Part shown: positions 36,087 to 45,928 of the stretch, piece by piece
Numbering within the stretch: the first letter of the stretch is position 1
How the letters are laid out: every line of letters begins with the position of its first letter
Source: Uranotaenia lowii
Lineage: Eukaryota; Arthropoda; Insecta; Diptera; Culicidae
DNA: 64,000 bases
Direction: 5' to 3'
NCBI RefSeq assembly: GCF_029784155.1
Contig: NC_073693.1
Coordinates: forward strand, 354,086,591 to 354,150,590
Made by a program: the position numbers and the translations under genes
Notes under the pieces: model-generated
What the model saw: the letters and a program-made list of their open reading frames with translations, nothing else
Told to the model about the DNA's origin: nothing
The model's database searches: none

Positions 36087-37583
36087 GGCGTCGTACACAA
36101 ATTACGTAACGCATGTAGGGGGGGGGAGGGGGGTTGAGTCTGCGTTACTTCCTGTTACATAGGGGGGAGGGGGGTATTTGGTTCAGTTACGTAACAAATT
36201 AATGAAAAAAAACATAAAGAAAAGAATTGAAATTTTCTTGTGTAATTGTAGATGTGGCGGAGGATACAAATACCTTCCCTGTCGTCACAATTGATGAATA
36301 CATGAATCCAACTTGGACCGATGCTGCTTTTTATTTTTTTTTTCTTTTGATATTTTTCACTGTAGTGGGTGAGTGCTCCTTCTTTGGACGTAGAGCCTAC
36401 TTTAGTCCTAAATTGCCGAAAATTGTAAATAATTTATTTCGCTTGCATAAGATATAGATGCTGCTATGTGCACAATGAACTCTTATTCTTCCTGAACCAT
36501 TCCATACCGAAGTCTTTCTGATATAATTTTTTAAGATTTTAAAAATGTGCCTCCCATTCAGTGGTAAATTTGACAACTCTATTAGTGGGGTTGCGTTTTG
36601 AGAAATGAGAGGGAATAAGGAAAAATCACGTTTTTTAGTGTCCAAGCCAAAGTTTAAAGGGTAACTTCGTTCACTGTGTAGAATACCTATTTTTCCCAAA
36701 ATAAATAAAAATTAATGGAAAACTCGGAAAATTTGTAAAGGGTCCAAATAAAGTAGACTTTGACCTTGATGTTCCATTTTTAGACCTAACATCACGAAAA
36801 CTTTGTTTGAATACCAAACCAATCAACAAAGGTGCGAATATTTAATTGGGGCATGATTCAGAACCAATGGTGAACATTTCTAACATTATTTTTAGGTTAA
36901 CATAAATAAACTACAAGTTAGTAAAAAGTTAGTTAGCTTCAGCTTTTGTTCTGCTGATAGAGCTGACGGGGAATGAAAGTGTTTAAAATATCCATAACAG
37001 AAATGTAGGTTTTTAAGCCGTCCAAAAGCTGTAATACTTTTTTATGATAATATTTGATTAAAGATTACACTTTTAACGAAATTGTTTTTTTTTTTATTTT
37101 CAAAAAATTAAACTTTTTATAAAAATATTAGTTATATGTCCAATTAAAGGTACCAGTACAGTACCAAAATAGGAACAGTAGGTTCAAAGATGGAAATTTT
37201 GAACATCAATATCTTTGCAAATCTTTCAATAATGACCTATGTTGATTATTCTCATTAAAACTTGTAGATAAGATCATAAACGATCATTAAATCTCTTGAA
37301 ATCTCCCGTTTGTTTATTAGAAAAACATGATTATTTAAAAACCACCGCTTAATAGGGCCAAAGTAGGGCAACCAACCCAATAAGAACGTTTCAGAATAAA
37401 AATGCATCAAATAAACTTTTGTGTACTTTTACTTTTAATTTCAAAATTGAATATGGGGGGGGGGTATTTAGCGTTACGTAACTATAGTAGGGGGGTCCTA
37501 TCAAACGTTACTTATTGTTACATAGGGGGGGGAGGGGGTCTGAATTCTAGATTTTTTGTGTTACGTAATTTGTGTACGACGCC
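36087..37583. mobile_element. TAA-flanked DNA element with G-tract subterminal repeats
   Basis: The terminal inverted repeat of about 24-26 bp begins GGCGTCGTACACAAATTACG at the left, with its complement at the right. It is flanked by TAA at 36084-36086 and 37584-37586. Just inside each end are runs of 6-10 G (GGGGGGGGGAGGGGGG near 36118-36134; similar near 36166, 37455, 37492 and 37526), interleaved with TTACGTAAC and GTTAC motifs. The 3-bp TAA duplication suggests PIF/Harbinger-type integration. No transposase frame is present in the AT-rich interior, so it is non-autonomous at 1497 bp. Confidence 0.82.
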
Positions 37584-37796
37584 TAAGCGAATAGAGCACT
37601 GTGCGTGTGAATGTAGCAAAAGCAACAACAAAAACATTCCTTGAATTTACCGGCAAACAACCATCGGCCAAGCTGCCTGGCTTTAGCAGCTGTGTATATG
37701 TAGCGTGTGTATGTAATAGCAGGCAGTAAAGCACAGTTCTCATTCAATGGGTTTCCCTTTGCCTTCACTCCCGTTCCCTTTCCCGTTACCATCGCA

Positions 37797-38170
37797 AGAC
37801 AAAGGACTACCTTAAAAGGCGGCCAAACGCCGGGAAGCCACCGTTGTGCGATTTTTTGTGATTGTTCGGTGGCAGAAAGCCTATGACAAATAACCCTCGT
37901 CCTTCATGAAGCTCAAATAGCACACTGGTTAGGATGTCGGACTTGCAAGACGATATAATTGGTGATTTGAGTTCGACTCTCCATACGGGCGCTGTAGTTT
38001 ATATTTGTATTTCCTTACTTGTTTCTGGGATGAATTATCCAATAGGAAGGAAATCCCATAAAATGTTTTTCTTGTTTCGCTTGAATGTAGTGGTCATGCA
38101 TCATTTTGGTTGGGAGCCGGGTCCTTATGCCAGTTACGGTTTTTCAAACATATCATCTTCGGCACAGTGC
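37797..38170 (+). mobile_element. tRNA-derived SINE (family A), plus-strand copy
   Basis: A polymerase III A-box-like TAGCACACTGG (37918-37928) and B box GAGTTCGACTC (37969-37979) have tRNA-like spacing. They are followed by a body containing CTTGTTTCTGGGATGAATTA and ATGTTTTTCTTGTTTCGC, which recur in the minus-strand copy at about 39420-39650. A shared upstream segment AAAGGACTACCTT lies at about 37801. The ends are approximate because no target duplication was found. It is not a functional tRNA gene: there is no matching acceptor stem. Confidence 0.65.
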
Positions 38171-38855
38171 ACATTTCAGCGCATTATCGGCACAGAGATT
38201 TGCTAAATAGGCATTGGATTTTTGCAACCTCTTCTATGGGTGTGTATGTATGACATCTACATGCGGACCCTGCATCATCCATTGAGAAGTTGGGGAAACA
38301 TTTGCTAAATTAGTCACAGTTGATCGCTTTTTTTAAATCCATGCTGAATAAGTAACAATGTGCATGAAAGTGAAAAACAAAAACTTTGCATAGTTTACTT
38401 CCAATTTTTGATTTAAGAGGCTGTATGCACTTTCTCTAACTGCACCCATATTTTTTGCAGATTTTAAAGGAATATTTTATATTTTTAAACAGTTAAGGTC
38501 AATAAAGGTAAGTTTCGACCAAAACCAACGACAAAACCTGAGAGAATTTAACCCAAGAAAATATTATGTTGAGAAGTTTTCTAAGGTCAGTTACCCTACA
38601 GTGTATGTATGTAGATTTTTGTTCTGAGGTGAATCTGAAAGTAAGTAGGGGAATTTTAATTTTCACATCCCAAAGCTTCGTTTTGAATTGTTTTGACATT
38701 TTGTAGTCGATTTTCCCCAAAAACTTCGGAATTACATGAACTGTACATTAGGATATTTAGTTTATTATCATTGCCAAAAATATGGTTTAACTATAAAAAA
38801 TGATCGGTTAAGCAAGTTTGCCAAACAAAATTGTAGGTGATCGAAACGGTTTATT
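38171..38855. other. Unassigned AT-rich sequence
   Basis: No supported coding or RNA feature; only short frames such as 38499-38720 on the minus strand. Confidence 0.4.
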
Positions 38856-38960
38856 TTTTTTTTGTATTTATTAGAGAGACTTTCAGCCTTTGGCTGGTTC
38901 GTCTCGGTTTACTTTTTTATTTCCAAAGTGCAATGTCTGTATGTATGTATGTATGTTGGA
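38856..38960 (-). repeat. Probable 3' end of a retroelement with stem and (CATA)n run
   Basis: On the minus strand the sequence reads GAGACGAACCAGCC, AAAGGCTGAAAGTCTC, CTAATAAA and an A-rich run. It contains a GGCTG-type stem and a polyadenylation-like AATAAA, as expected for the terminus of a retroelement. A (CATA)4 tract (38937-38955 region) lies upstream on that strand. The family is not assigned. Confidence 0.35.
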
Positions 38961-39159
38961 TATACACCATGGCTGCACGGATTCACCGCAGTTTCTGCCT
39001 AAGTAGGTGCTCACATGCATTCTTTAGATTGTAAAGTTCGACAAATCTCCAATGCAACGCGTACACCATACCCGGACCCCATGGCTTCGTATGAACTGTT
39101 ATGGATGAATGAAGTGTGTTGATGTAGGTATATTTTGGAAGAACGAGTCAATCAGGTGG

Positions 39160-39390
39160 GCTAGTTTATTACAGGTATTCCGGCATCCGTGTATATATCT
39201 GACCAGCAAGCAACTGAATGAACATTTTTTTTTATAAAGTCAAATATAGGAGGAAACACATCTTACCTGTCGGCCACTAATGGGATTCAAACCCAAAAGT
39301 TTTCTTGCCGATACTGGGAATCGAACCCAGTACACCTGGCATACCAATACCAGACTCGCGCCAGCCTATCCGCTAGACCACATAGGCGCC
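39160..39390 (-). mobile_element. tRNA-derived SINE (family B), minus strand
   Basis: The minus strand starts GGCGCCTATGTGG and carries A box TGGTCTAGCGG (complement at 39370-39380) and B box GGTTCGATTCC (complement at 39317-39327), a perfect B-box match. The 5' and 3' ends of the tRNA-like part do not pair as an acceptor stem, and tRNA-unrelated sequence follows, so this is a SINE head and not a tRNA gene. It abuts the family A copy at 39391. Confidence 0.65.
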
Positions 39391-39690
39391 ATTAATTTAT
39401 TATTCCCAAAGCTGAATTACAGAAAATGAACAACTGGCAAAAGGACTCGAGCTCCCAATCAAATAAAGTATGAGCACTACATTCATGCGAAACAAGAAAA
39501 ACATTTTATGAGACCTTCATCATATTAGATAATTCATCCCAGAAACAAGAAAAAAACCAAAATGCCGTAGAGAATCGAACTCAAAACACCATTTTTATAT
39601 CGTCTTGCAATCCGACATCTTAACGAGTGTACTACTTGAGCTTGATGGTGTTACTACCTTGAGGCCTCCTTTCAAGGTAGTCCTTTGGTT
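39391..39690 (-). mobile_element. tRNA-derived SINE (family A), minus-strand copy
   Basis: Inverted relative to the copy at 37797-38170. A-box complement CGAGTGTACTA lies at 39624-39634 and B-box complement GAATCGAACTC at 39572-39582. The body shares TTTCTGGGATGAATTAT and AAAATGTTTTTCTTGTTTCG with that copy. An AAGGACTACCTT segment (complement near 39677) matches the plus copy's start. Divergence from the plus copy is visible, so neither is very recent. Confidence 0.65.
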
Positions 39691-41580
39691 GATGCGGGTG
39701 GTTGCAAATTGAATCATATGCGGTCGCGTTCTGTTCTTATGCCAATGATGCTATGATATTGATTACTCACGATTGGCATATAGGCTAAATTTTGGGTGTA
39801 GATATTTTTTCATGAGTTGCTTAAACTGACTTTTAATTTGTGATAAATTCGTGATTAGTACATACAGTTGGTCAAAAATGTTCAATGTGAAAAAATTAAA
39901 TATTTTCAAAATTGTACCCTTTTTGAGATAGTTTTAAGTTGTTCTGGAGGAGTCCATCGAGCAATTTACACGCTCATCTAATTGACAAAAAAGGTCGGGT
40001 TGCAGCGCAGTTAAATGGTAGAAAGTGTCCGAAAAGAATCCCTTTAGAGTATATTTCTGTTTGCAATTCCCAAATCACAGTGCGAAGTTCTCATGGGGTT
40101 ATAACTTAAAATTAACTTGGGAAGGAAAATAATCATTTAGTTCGCAAAGTCTGCAAGAAATTCCGTGCTGTGTTGGTGTAAGTGGGACCAGCTATAGTTA
40201 TTTTTTGTGTGCTTGATATCACTTTCAAATTGGTGCCCCAAAACATGTGCCTGTTTGTGTTGTCCCGTATCACAATGATCATCACATTATGTTCACTCTA
40301 GTTTTTTTTTCAAATTTGCAATGTAACGTAAAAAAACCACTTAAAAAAATATCGAAAAACGATTCTGTCTGACCGTTGAAAATATGCAATGACAAAGCAA
40401 GCGCTTGTGAAAATTAGTCGTATCTTAGTGCGAATGGCTTGAATGGTGATCGAAATGAGTGGCTAGAAATATGCTATAGTATATAATCACAGTGTCCTAG
40501 TGGTGAAGGCCCATCGAATGTGTGTGTGCTCCATATTTTAGTTATAATTTGAGTCCCGATATAACTACAAGTTTATTTGTTTTCGAGCAGTTCATGCAAG
40601 GGTTCCAATTCGATACCTAACCGATTGAGGTGTTGAATTCAAAATGCCTCGGCAATAATAATGCGGTTGATACGGTGGATTTTCCTAGAAACATGCATGC
40701 AGACCCTAGACCCTTTGATCCTGTATCTGTATTTATAATTTTATTGGTTGGATGATGTTATGTGATGCAATATATGGTTTGTAAGTTCAAAACCTAGCAC
40801 CTCACCGGCGTTACAGGGGCTCCCTTTATTAGGCCTCAGGGCGGCTCGCTTAGAAACACCAAATCGCAGGGAGTTCGAACTACAAGATCAAGAAAGCCTC
40901 AAATATGCACTTCTCGATAATTTATTTACAATTTCCACACAAATACGTCTCTTCAACGTAAGGTTATTTGCTCAAAAAAGCCCCAAATGGTTACGGTACC
41001 TTTTAGAGCCAAGCCCTGGTTGTCGGTTTTGAAGATGGGGGAGCATCGACGAGGGTGACCCTGTTGCTGCTGACCAACGGCTCTGTCGGTCCAATTGCAA
41101 CTGGAAACCGGGATGTTCTTTCCGAGAATCTCGGCTACGAGGTCGGAGAAACTGGCTGAAGAGCTTGGTTGGTCGATTTGAAGGTTCGTAGTTCGGAATC
41201 GAATGATCACCCGGATGGTAATGACTATTCGTGGCGAACGTGACGAAACCAAGGCTGACTCAGGGATCAGGGATCAGGGACAAAGACTGACTTCTGTCCC
41301 TCCAAATGATTGCTTTTGGTAAGAGACTTAGGGGTCCTGTTTAAGAATCAGGCGGTGGAGTTCCATGTTTCAGCGGAAACAAAATGGCGGTTCGGCGTCT
41401 CATGACCTACATGGTGTCTGGCTTGTAACACTTAACTGGCTTTTGTGTGCAAGCTAGATATTTCATTTACTTGGTACCTCACAATTTTGTAGTACTTTTG
41501 GATGTGAGCCAGCACCAGGTAGTCGCCTTTGACCAGCCTTGAACCGAGAGCTCAGGTCATTGCTCTCTCGTTGTTACGAA
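39691..41580. other. Unassigned sequence, moderate GC from about 40780
   Basis: 39691-40780 is AT-rich. 40780-41560 is more GC-balanced and contains a three-fold 8-bp repeat (CAGGGATCAGGGATCAGGGA at about 41260). A minus-strand open frame (40953-41252) is not recognisable. The block could be part of an unidentified retroelement; no RT, integrase or gag motif is visible. Confidence 0.35.
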
Positions 41581-41960
41581 CACGATAACCAAGCAGGGCG
41601 GCTTACCAATTTCCTTTGGAAACTTTGTTCAGCGAAATTCGGTCTGTGGAGGCACGTGTTTTATCAGATATGAGACTTTTGGTTGCTTGGCCCTCTGGTT
41701 GTGATTTTTAGAAGCTTTCTGACTGCATAATGGTGGCGTGTGGCGCTGTCATCGACTTTGAAGGCTGCATTACTTGGGGAAAACCATCACCCACCATTTT
41801 CCCTCACTACGATACTTGAAAACTACATTTACACGCAACCAATCACTACACCCTCGATGGAAGTGTTATCTAAGGCTTACAGTGTCTTTAAAAAGGCTAT
41901 TTGAGAAACATTTTGTAACTTCAAGTCCATACAAGGCTATTTGATGCCCTATTTGTAACT
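41581..41960 (-). repeat. Dispersed repeat with CCAAGCAACCAAAAGTC end, minus-strand copy 1
   Basis: The segment 41605-41692 ends with the complement of CCAAGCAACCAAAAGTCTCA. It matches about 85 bp at 43177-43262 and, inverted, the left end of 51326-51745 at roughly 85% identity. A second piece at 41885-41960 (AAAAGGCTATTTGA, AACTTCAAGTCCATA) matches the internal 103-bp units of the 51.4-kb copy, with unrelated sequence between the two pieces. Confidence 0.6.
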
Positions 41961-43060
41961 TTAATTCTGAGTGTGAAAGTAAAAGCCTTGGCCAAAACTC
42001 CCAGCTAGCTCAGACGATACAGTGTTCTCTCAGGGTCGCTACGTCGTTCTAGGGACAATGGGAACAACCTGACTTGCCGTGTTGTTGTCAGTCCTCGGGG
42101 CAGCAGGTAATTGATGACCATCAGTTTCGGAAGTGAAGGATCCTTCTTGATCGGAAGTCGTAGGGGCGCTTACTGGGTCACGTTCACCTTACTTTCTCAG
42201 TGGGCCCAACATCGATCTGTGTTACAGGTAAGGTTGTACACAACCAAGAACCGGTTCGCCAAAGGAGATGTTGGTCGTTGGTTTGTTGATGTGGGTGGCC
42301 CTTAGTATTTACCGGACACTTCAACACGTTGAATGGGGTCCAGAGGTGTCGTTCAGATCCGCTTTAGGGCGGTTTCGGTCGAGACAAATTTATCCGACAA
42401 AGCGTTGGAAAGCAATCTGTCACTTCTCGGAACGGGCGGGAAGAATCGGGGCACAGGCTGTCGAATCTGGTGTAGCGATGATTACGACAGCACCTCACGG
42501 GTTACCGCCAGACTTTTCAGATCGTTACGGAACAGGGAACCAGGATACCGGAACCTTAACAACCACCGAATTCCTCCAAATTTAAGCCCCTTTGGCCCCA
42601 CTGCGCACACTAGATCTAAAGTGCGGAAAACGTTGGGGGTTTTCAGGCACTTGCACATTTCTGGTCTCGAAATGAGTGAACGAGTTTTTGCATCTTTTTC
42701 TTCTTCCTTATTCTGGTTTGGAGCTAAAGGACTCCTAATGGGAGGGCCAGTGACTTAGACTATATGCCAAGTTTTTGTATCAGTCTCTGGACCCAGTATT
42801 CACTCACCAGATCGTTCCTCTCTCATTTTCTTCCAGGTTCCTTTCTGCCTTTAATTGGAAGATCCGGGGAACATATGAACTGGCAAATAGGTCAACTGTC
42901 AGTTGGCGCTTTACTCTGATTGGGACAACAACGTACAAGCAAATATTTCACGAAAATAATTTAAATTTAATTTACATCAACTAGACTAGCCATTATAAAA
43001 AAAAACAAAAACAAGTTAACGCACACAAAGAAAAAATATTGTATCATCCGTAGAATTGTT
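41961..43060. other. GC-balanced unassigned block
   Basis: Overlapping plus-strand frames at 42111-42305, 42268-42585 and 42333-42758 match no family I recognise and compete with each other. The composition resembles an old retroelement or exon-rich region, but there is no motif to support either. Confidence 0.35.
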
Positions 43061-43069
43061 TTCGCTTTG

Positions 43070-43263
43070 AAAAATAGGATAAAAGCGGCAACAAGTGATG
43101 CGATTGACATGTCACAAAAAAGGCTATTAAGGGAAAATTTCGTAATTTTCATGCTCGCATTCAAGAAAATTTGGTACAAATTCCCTTTGGAACTTTTGTT
43201 CAGCGAAATTCGGACTGTGGAGGTACCCGTTTTATTAGATATGGGACTTTTGGTTGCTTGGGT
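43070..43263 (-). repeat. Dispersed repeat with CCAAGCAACCAAAAGTC end, minus-strand copy 2
   Basis: It contains the complement of CCAAGCAACCAAAAGTCCCA at its right end, plus TGACATGTCACAAAAAAGGC, which corresponds to the GCCTTTTTGTGACATGTCA motif in the copy at 51326-51745. This copy lacks the tandem 103-bp units. Confidence 0.6.
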
Positions 43264-43690
43264 CCCTATCAAATCCGATTTAAACCGACTTCGGACGACT
43301 GGTTATACAATCTTTTCGCTATTCAGCTGGAATTGCGATTCACTATACCATTGTTAAGAACTTGAATTATTGTTTCTGATACGATTTCGTGTTTGCTGGC
43401 TGGTCACAGCGTAGAACGCTAAGGGCAAAACTCCCTCTTAGGTGATATCAATAAGAAACTAGCAATTGCGTTGATAGCTTGAATAAAAGAACTTGAAAAT
43501 TGAAATGTAGCTCAAAGCTCAAAGAAACATTCATTACCCTTGCTCCAGGTCCTGGAGTCCAGAGAAAATATTTTAAAGTCAATCGAAGTATTGGCTCACG
43601 AAATTGCTAGCAAATACCCAAAGCGATAGCTAGGGGATTAACCATATCACATATATTCTTCTTACAAAAAAAAATCGTTTATAAAAGGTT
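43264..43690. other. Unassigned AT-rich spacer
   Basis: No supported coding, RNA or repeat feature identified between the dispersed repeat copy and the LINE fragment downstream. Confidence 0.4.
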
Positions 43691-43704
43691 TGAAATTACT
43701 TTAA

Positions 43705-44287
43705 AGTGTTGACAGAATAAAATATGGTGTTTACAAAACCTTGGATAGTAATTTTCTCAGCTTTAAAAATAAAGATGTATTGTTTAGGGTGTTTAAAGAT
43801 ATTATACCAAACAAAGTAAAGTTTTTACGTAATAATATAAACGGTAATGATTCTCCAAACTGCGAGACCTGCGGAACTTTACAAACAACAAGTCATATAA
43901 TAAAATCCTGTACAAATTCTATCTTAATTTGGAAGTGGTTAAAAATTACGTTAAATCAAAATCTCAAGATTAATGTATTAGAGCCGGATGAGTTGTTATC
44001 ATTGAATATTTCAGTAAAAAATTATAGATATAAAGCTGGACTTCGGTTATTAGCTGAGGTTATAACGTACAATATAGAAACTAAAGGAACTGGAGAATTG
44101 GAAAAGCTTAAACAAAATATAAGAAACGCGCGATTTAATTCAAAGAACTTGTTTGAAAAGCATTTCAGAAATCATTTGAATTTCTTCTGAGCTATTTGTA
44201 ATGGAACTCTAATTAATCATAAGCAAAACCAACAAAAGTAAAACCAAATTGTAATTTGTAAAATAAAGATAATTTGGAAAAAAAAAC
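43705..44287 (+). pseudogene. 5'-truncated LINE: C-terminal zinc-binding end plus A-rich tail
   Basis: An open frame to TGA 44188-44190 encodes the C-terminal region that follows the reverse transcriptase in many LINEs. It has LFRVFKDIIPNKVKFL, then a zinc-binding CETCG...HIIKSC cluster, then IWKW and a basic C-terminus. The frame has no ATG near its start and is closed by an in-frame TAA at about 43700, so the upstream RT is missing. About 100 bp later comes AAATAAAG and an A-rich run (44260-44287), a plausible 3' tail. The group (R1/LOA- or Jockey-like) is not resolvable from this piece. The intact LINE begins about 54 bp downstream. Confidence 0.7.
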
Positions 44288-44340
44288 TTTTCATTAAATT
44301 TTTTAAGCACAAAATTTACCTAGTAGGTTGGCTTGGTCTT

Positions 44341-44364
44341 TCAGTCGTCGTACAGTACAGACGT
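44341..44364 (+). promoter_or_regulatory. Candidate LINE internal promoter (initiator TCAGTCG)
   Basis: TCAGTCG at the presumed 5' end matches the arthropod initiator (TCAGT), with A at 44343 as a possible +1. An AGACGT lies at about +17, closer than the usual downstream promoter element position near +28, so only the initiator is credible. No TATA box is expected for this kind of element. Confidence 0.35.
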
Positions 44365-44486
44365 ATTTTCGCGCACCGCCGTCAATTCAAATTAATTAGT
44401 GTTCCCTAAAGCCGCCGCGTATATCAAAGTGCCAACGTTTGTTTTATTACCTTTTTTGTGCCGTGTTAACTGTACGAGGAAAAAAA

Positions 44487-45908
44487 ATGCCAAAGTGTCA
44501 AATTCCAACCTGCGATGTTATCGATGGCGTCCACCTTTGGACGTGTACGGGTCCCTGTCATCGAAGATTCCACGCCGCCTGTATCGGAGTGCAGCGGAAT
44601 TGCGAGGAGTCTATAAGGCGATTTATGCTGCCAGTCTGCTATGACTGTCAGCATTCAATTAAGGACCAGATAGATCTGTCGAGATTAATGTCTCGACAGA
44701 ATGAAATAATGGAGCAACTGAAACTCCAAAACAGCTCCCAGGAGAGAATTAGTTCACAATTAGTGAAATTTTCATGCCTGGAGACCTTGATTGAGGGTAT
44801 AGATACGCTCTCAAATCAAATAAACGGTCTGAAAAAAGAGCTGTCATCGCTTAAAAAATTGGAACTGTCAAACACGGCGACAATAAATGAAATTGTCCAG
44901 TCCTGCAACGAGGATAGTCGTGCGTTGAAAGCTGACTTCAGCCAGGCAGTATCAACAATATTAGCAGCTAGTCAATCACCAATAGACATTCAAGCGGATC
45001 TTGATAGTCTAAGACTGGAAATCGGGGAACAACACCGTAGCTGCTATATAAATTTTGAACAGGAGCTCACTCCTACGCTCCAGTCAATCGCGGTGGAACT
45101 GAACGCGTTAAGAGCTACAGTGAGGAATCCTGGCGTAAACGAGGACCTTATTGATGAATTACGGTCCATTCACGACGCTGTGAAAGCCAAACCGGCCGAT
45201 CATCAACACGACTCAGGACCAACTCTAGCCGAGGAAATTGCTTCGTCGTCAAGGGTAAATCCATCTACTTCGTCTAGCGGCTGGAGACGAATCGGAAACA
45301 AAATGCTTTGGAAACCTCAACAGTACTGGGAAGAATACGACGAGAGGAAACGGAAGCGTGCAGCTCAAGTCAAGGCCGCGGAAAAAGCCAGGCGAAAACA
45401 GCATAAAAAACAGCAGCATCAACAAAGACAAAAAGAAATGTTCCTATCAAGAAAACAACAGAAGCAGTCACGAAAACAATCCCCCGTAAAATATTCATCA
45501 AAAGCAAGAGCCACTACTGATAAAGAGCTACTGGCTGCCGCAAAAGTCGCGTTTAATAGAAAATCAACTCCGAAAGCGAAGATCCCGACCTTCATCAACT
45601 TCCAACGGGGAGAAACATTGAACCCCGGTCCTAGTTCTGCTTCACCAAATGTGCTAAGGCATCGAAAAAGGCCTTCAAATATTCCTGCGCCACCCCCGGT
45701 CTCTCCACACCTTCCGAACTCATCAACATACCAGAACAGTAACACGATGACGACAGTGCCACCTGCTCATCCATACGCTACCTTCAATCAGCCATTCACC
45801 GCACCTCTAGTTGCACCGTGCTGTCACCACGACCCATCGGCATTATATTTCAACCCGGTAATGTATAACAACCCATATTTTCTGCCGAACCGACGCGTGC
45901 CTATGTAA
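44487..45908 (+). CDS. LINE ORF1: PHD-finger nucleic-acid-binding protein
   Basis: 473 residues from ATG 44487 (preceded by AAAAAAA; an upstream in-frame leader lacks features). Residues 4-54 form a C4HC3 PHD finger: C4, C9, C20, C24, H29, C32, C51, C54, with W18 and F28 in the expected hydrophobic positions. Residues about 60-240 are heptad-rich and probably coiled coil, the usual multimerisation module. Residues about 281-345 are very Lys/Arg/Gln-rich, suited to RNA binding. The C-terminal 100 or so residues are Pro/Ser/Asn-rich. No CCHC knuckles and no esterase domain are visible. By analogy with other LINEs it should coat the element RNA. It ends 20 bp before ORF2. Confidence 0.85.
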   Translation: MPKCQIPTCDVIDGVHLWTCTGPCHRRFHAACIGVQRNCEESIRRFMLPVCYDCQHSIKDQIDLSRLMSRQNEIMEQLKLQNSSQERISSQLVKFSCLETLIEGIDTLSNQINGLKKELSSLKKLELSNTATINEIVQSCNEDSRALKADFSQAVSTILAASQSPIDIQADLDSLRLEIGEQHRSCYINFEQELTPTLQSIAVELNALRATVRNPGVNEDLIDELRSIHDAVKAKPADHQHDSGPTLAEEIASSSRVNPSTSSSGWRRIGNKMLWKPQQYWEEYDERKRKRAAQVKAAEKARRKQHKKQQHQQRQKEMFLSRKQQKQSRKQSPVKYSSKARATTDKELLAAAKVAFNRKSTPKAKIPTFINFQRGETLNPGPSSASPNVLRHRKRPSNIPAPPPVSPHLPNSSTYQNSNTMTTVPPAHPYATFNQPFTAPLVAPCCHHDPSALYFNPVMYNNPYFLPNRRVPM

Positions 45909-45928
45909 GCACTAGCTCCTCTGTATTT

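Noticed and set aside
39317..39380. Genuine tRNA gene on the minus strand
   Set aside because: A and B boxes are present but no acceptor-stem complementarity, and SINE body sequence follows.
40490..40640. Another SINE head (TCCTAGTGGTGAAGG)
   Set aside because: A-box-like only; no convincing B box at the right spacing.
42111..42758. Host coding exons in a GC-balanced block
   Set aside because: Three frames overlap, none has a recognisable domain, and no splice pattern decides between them.
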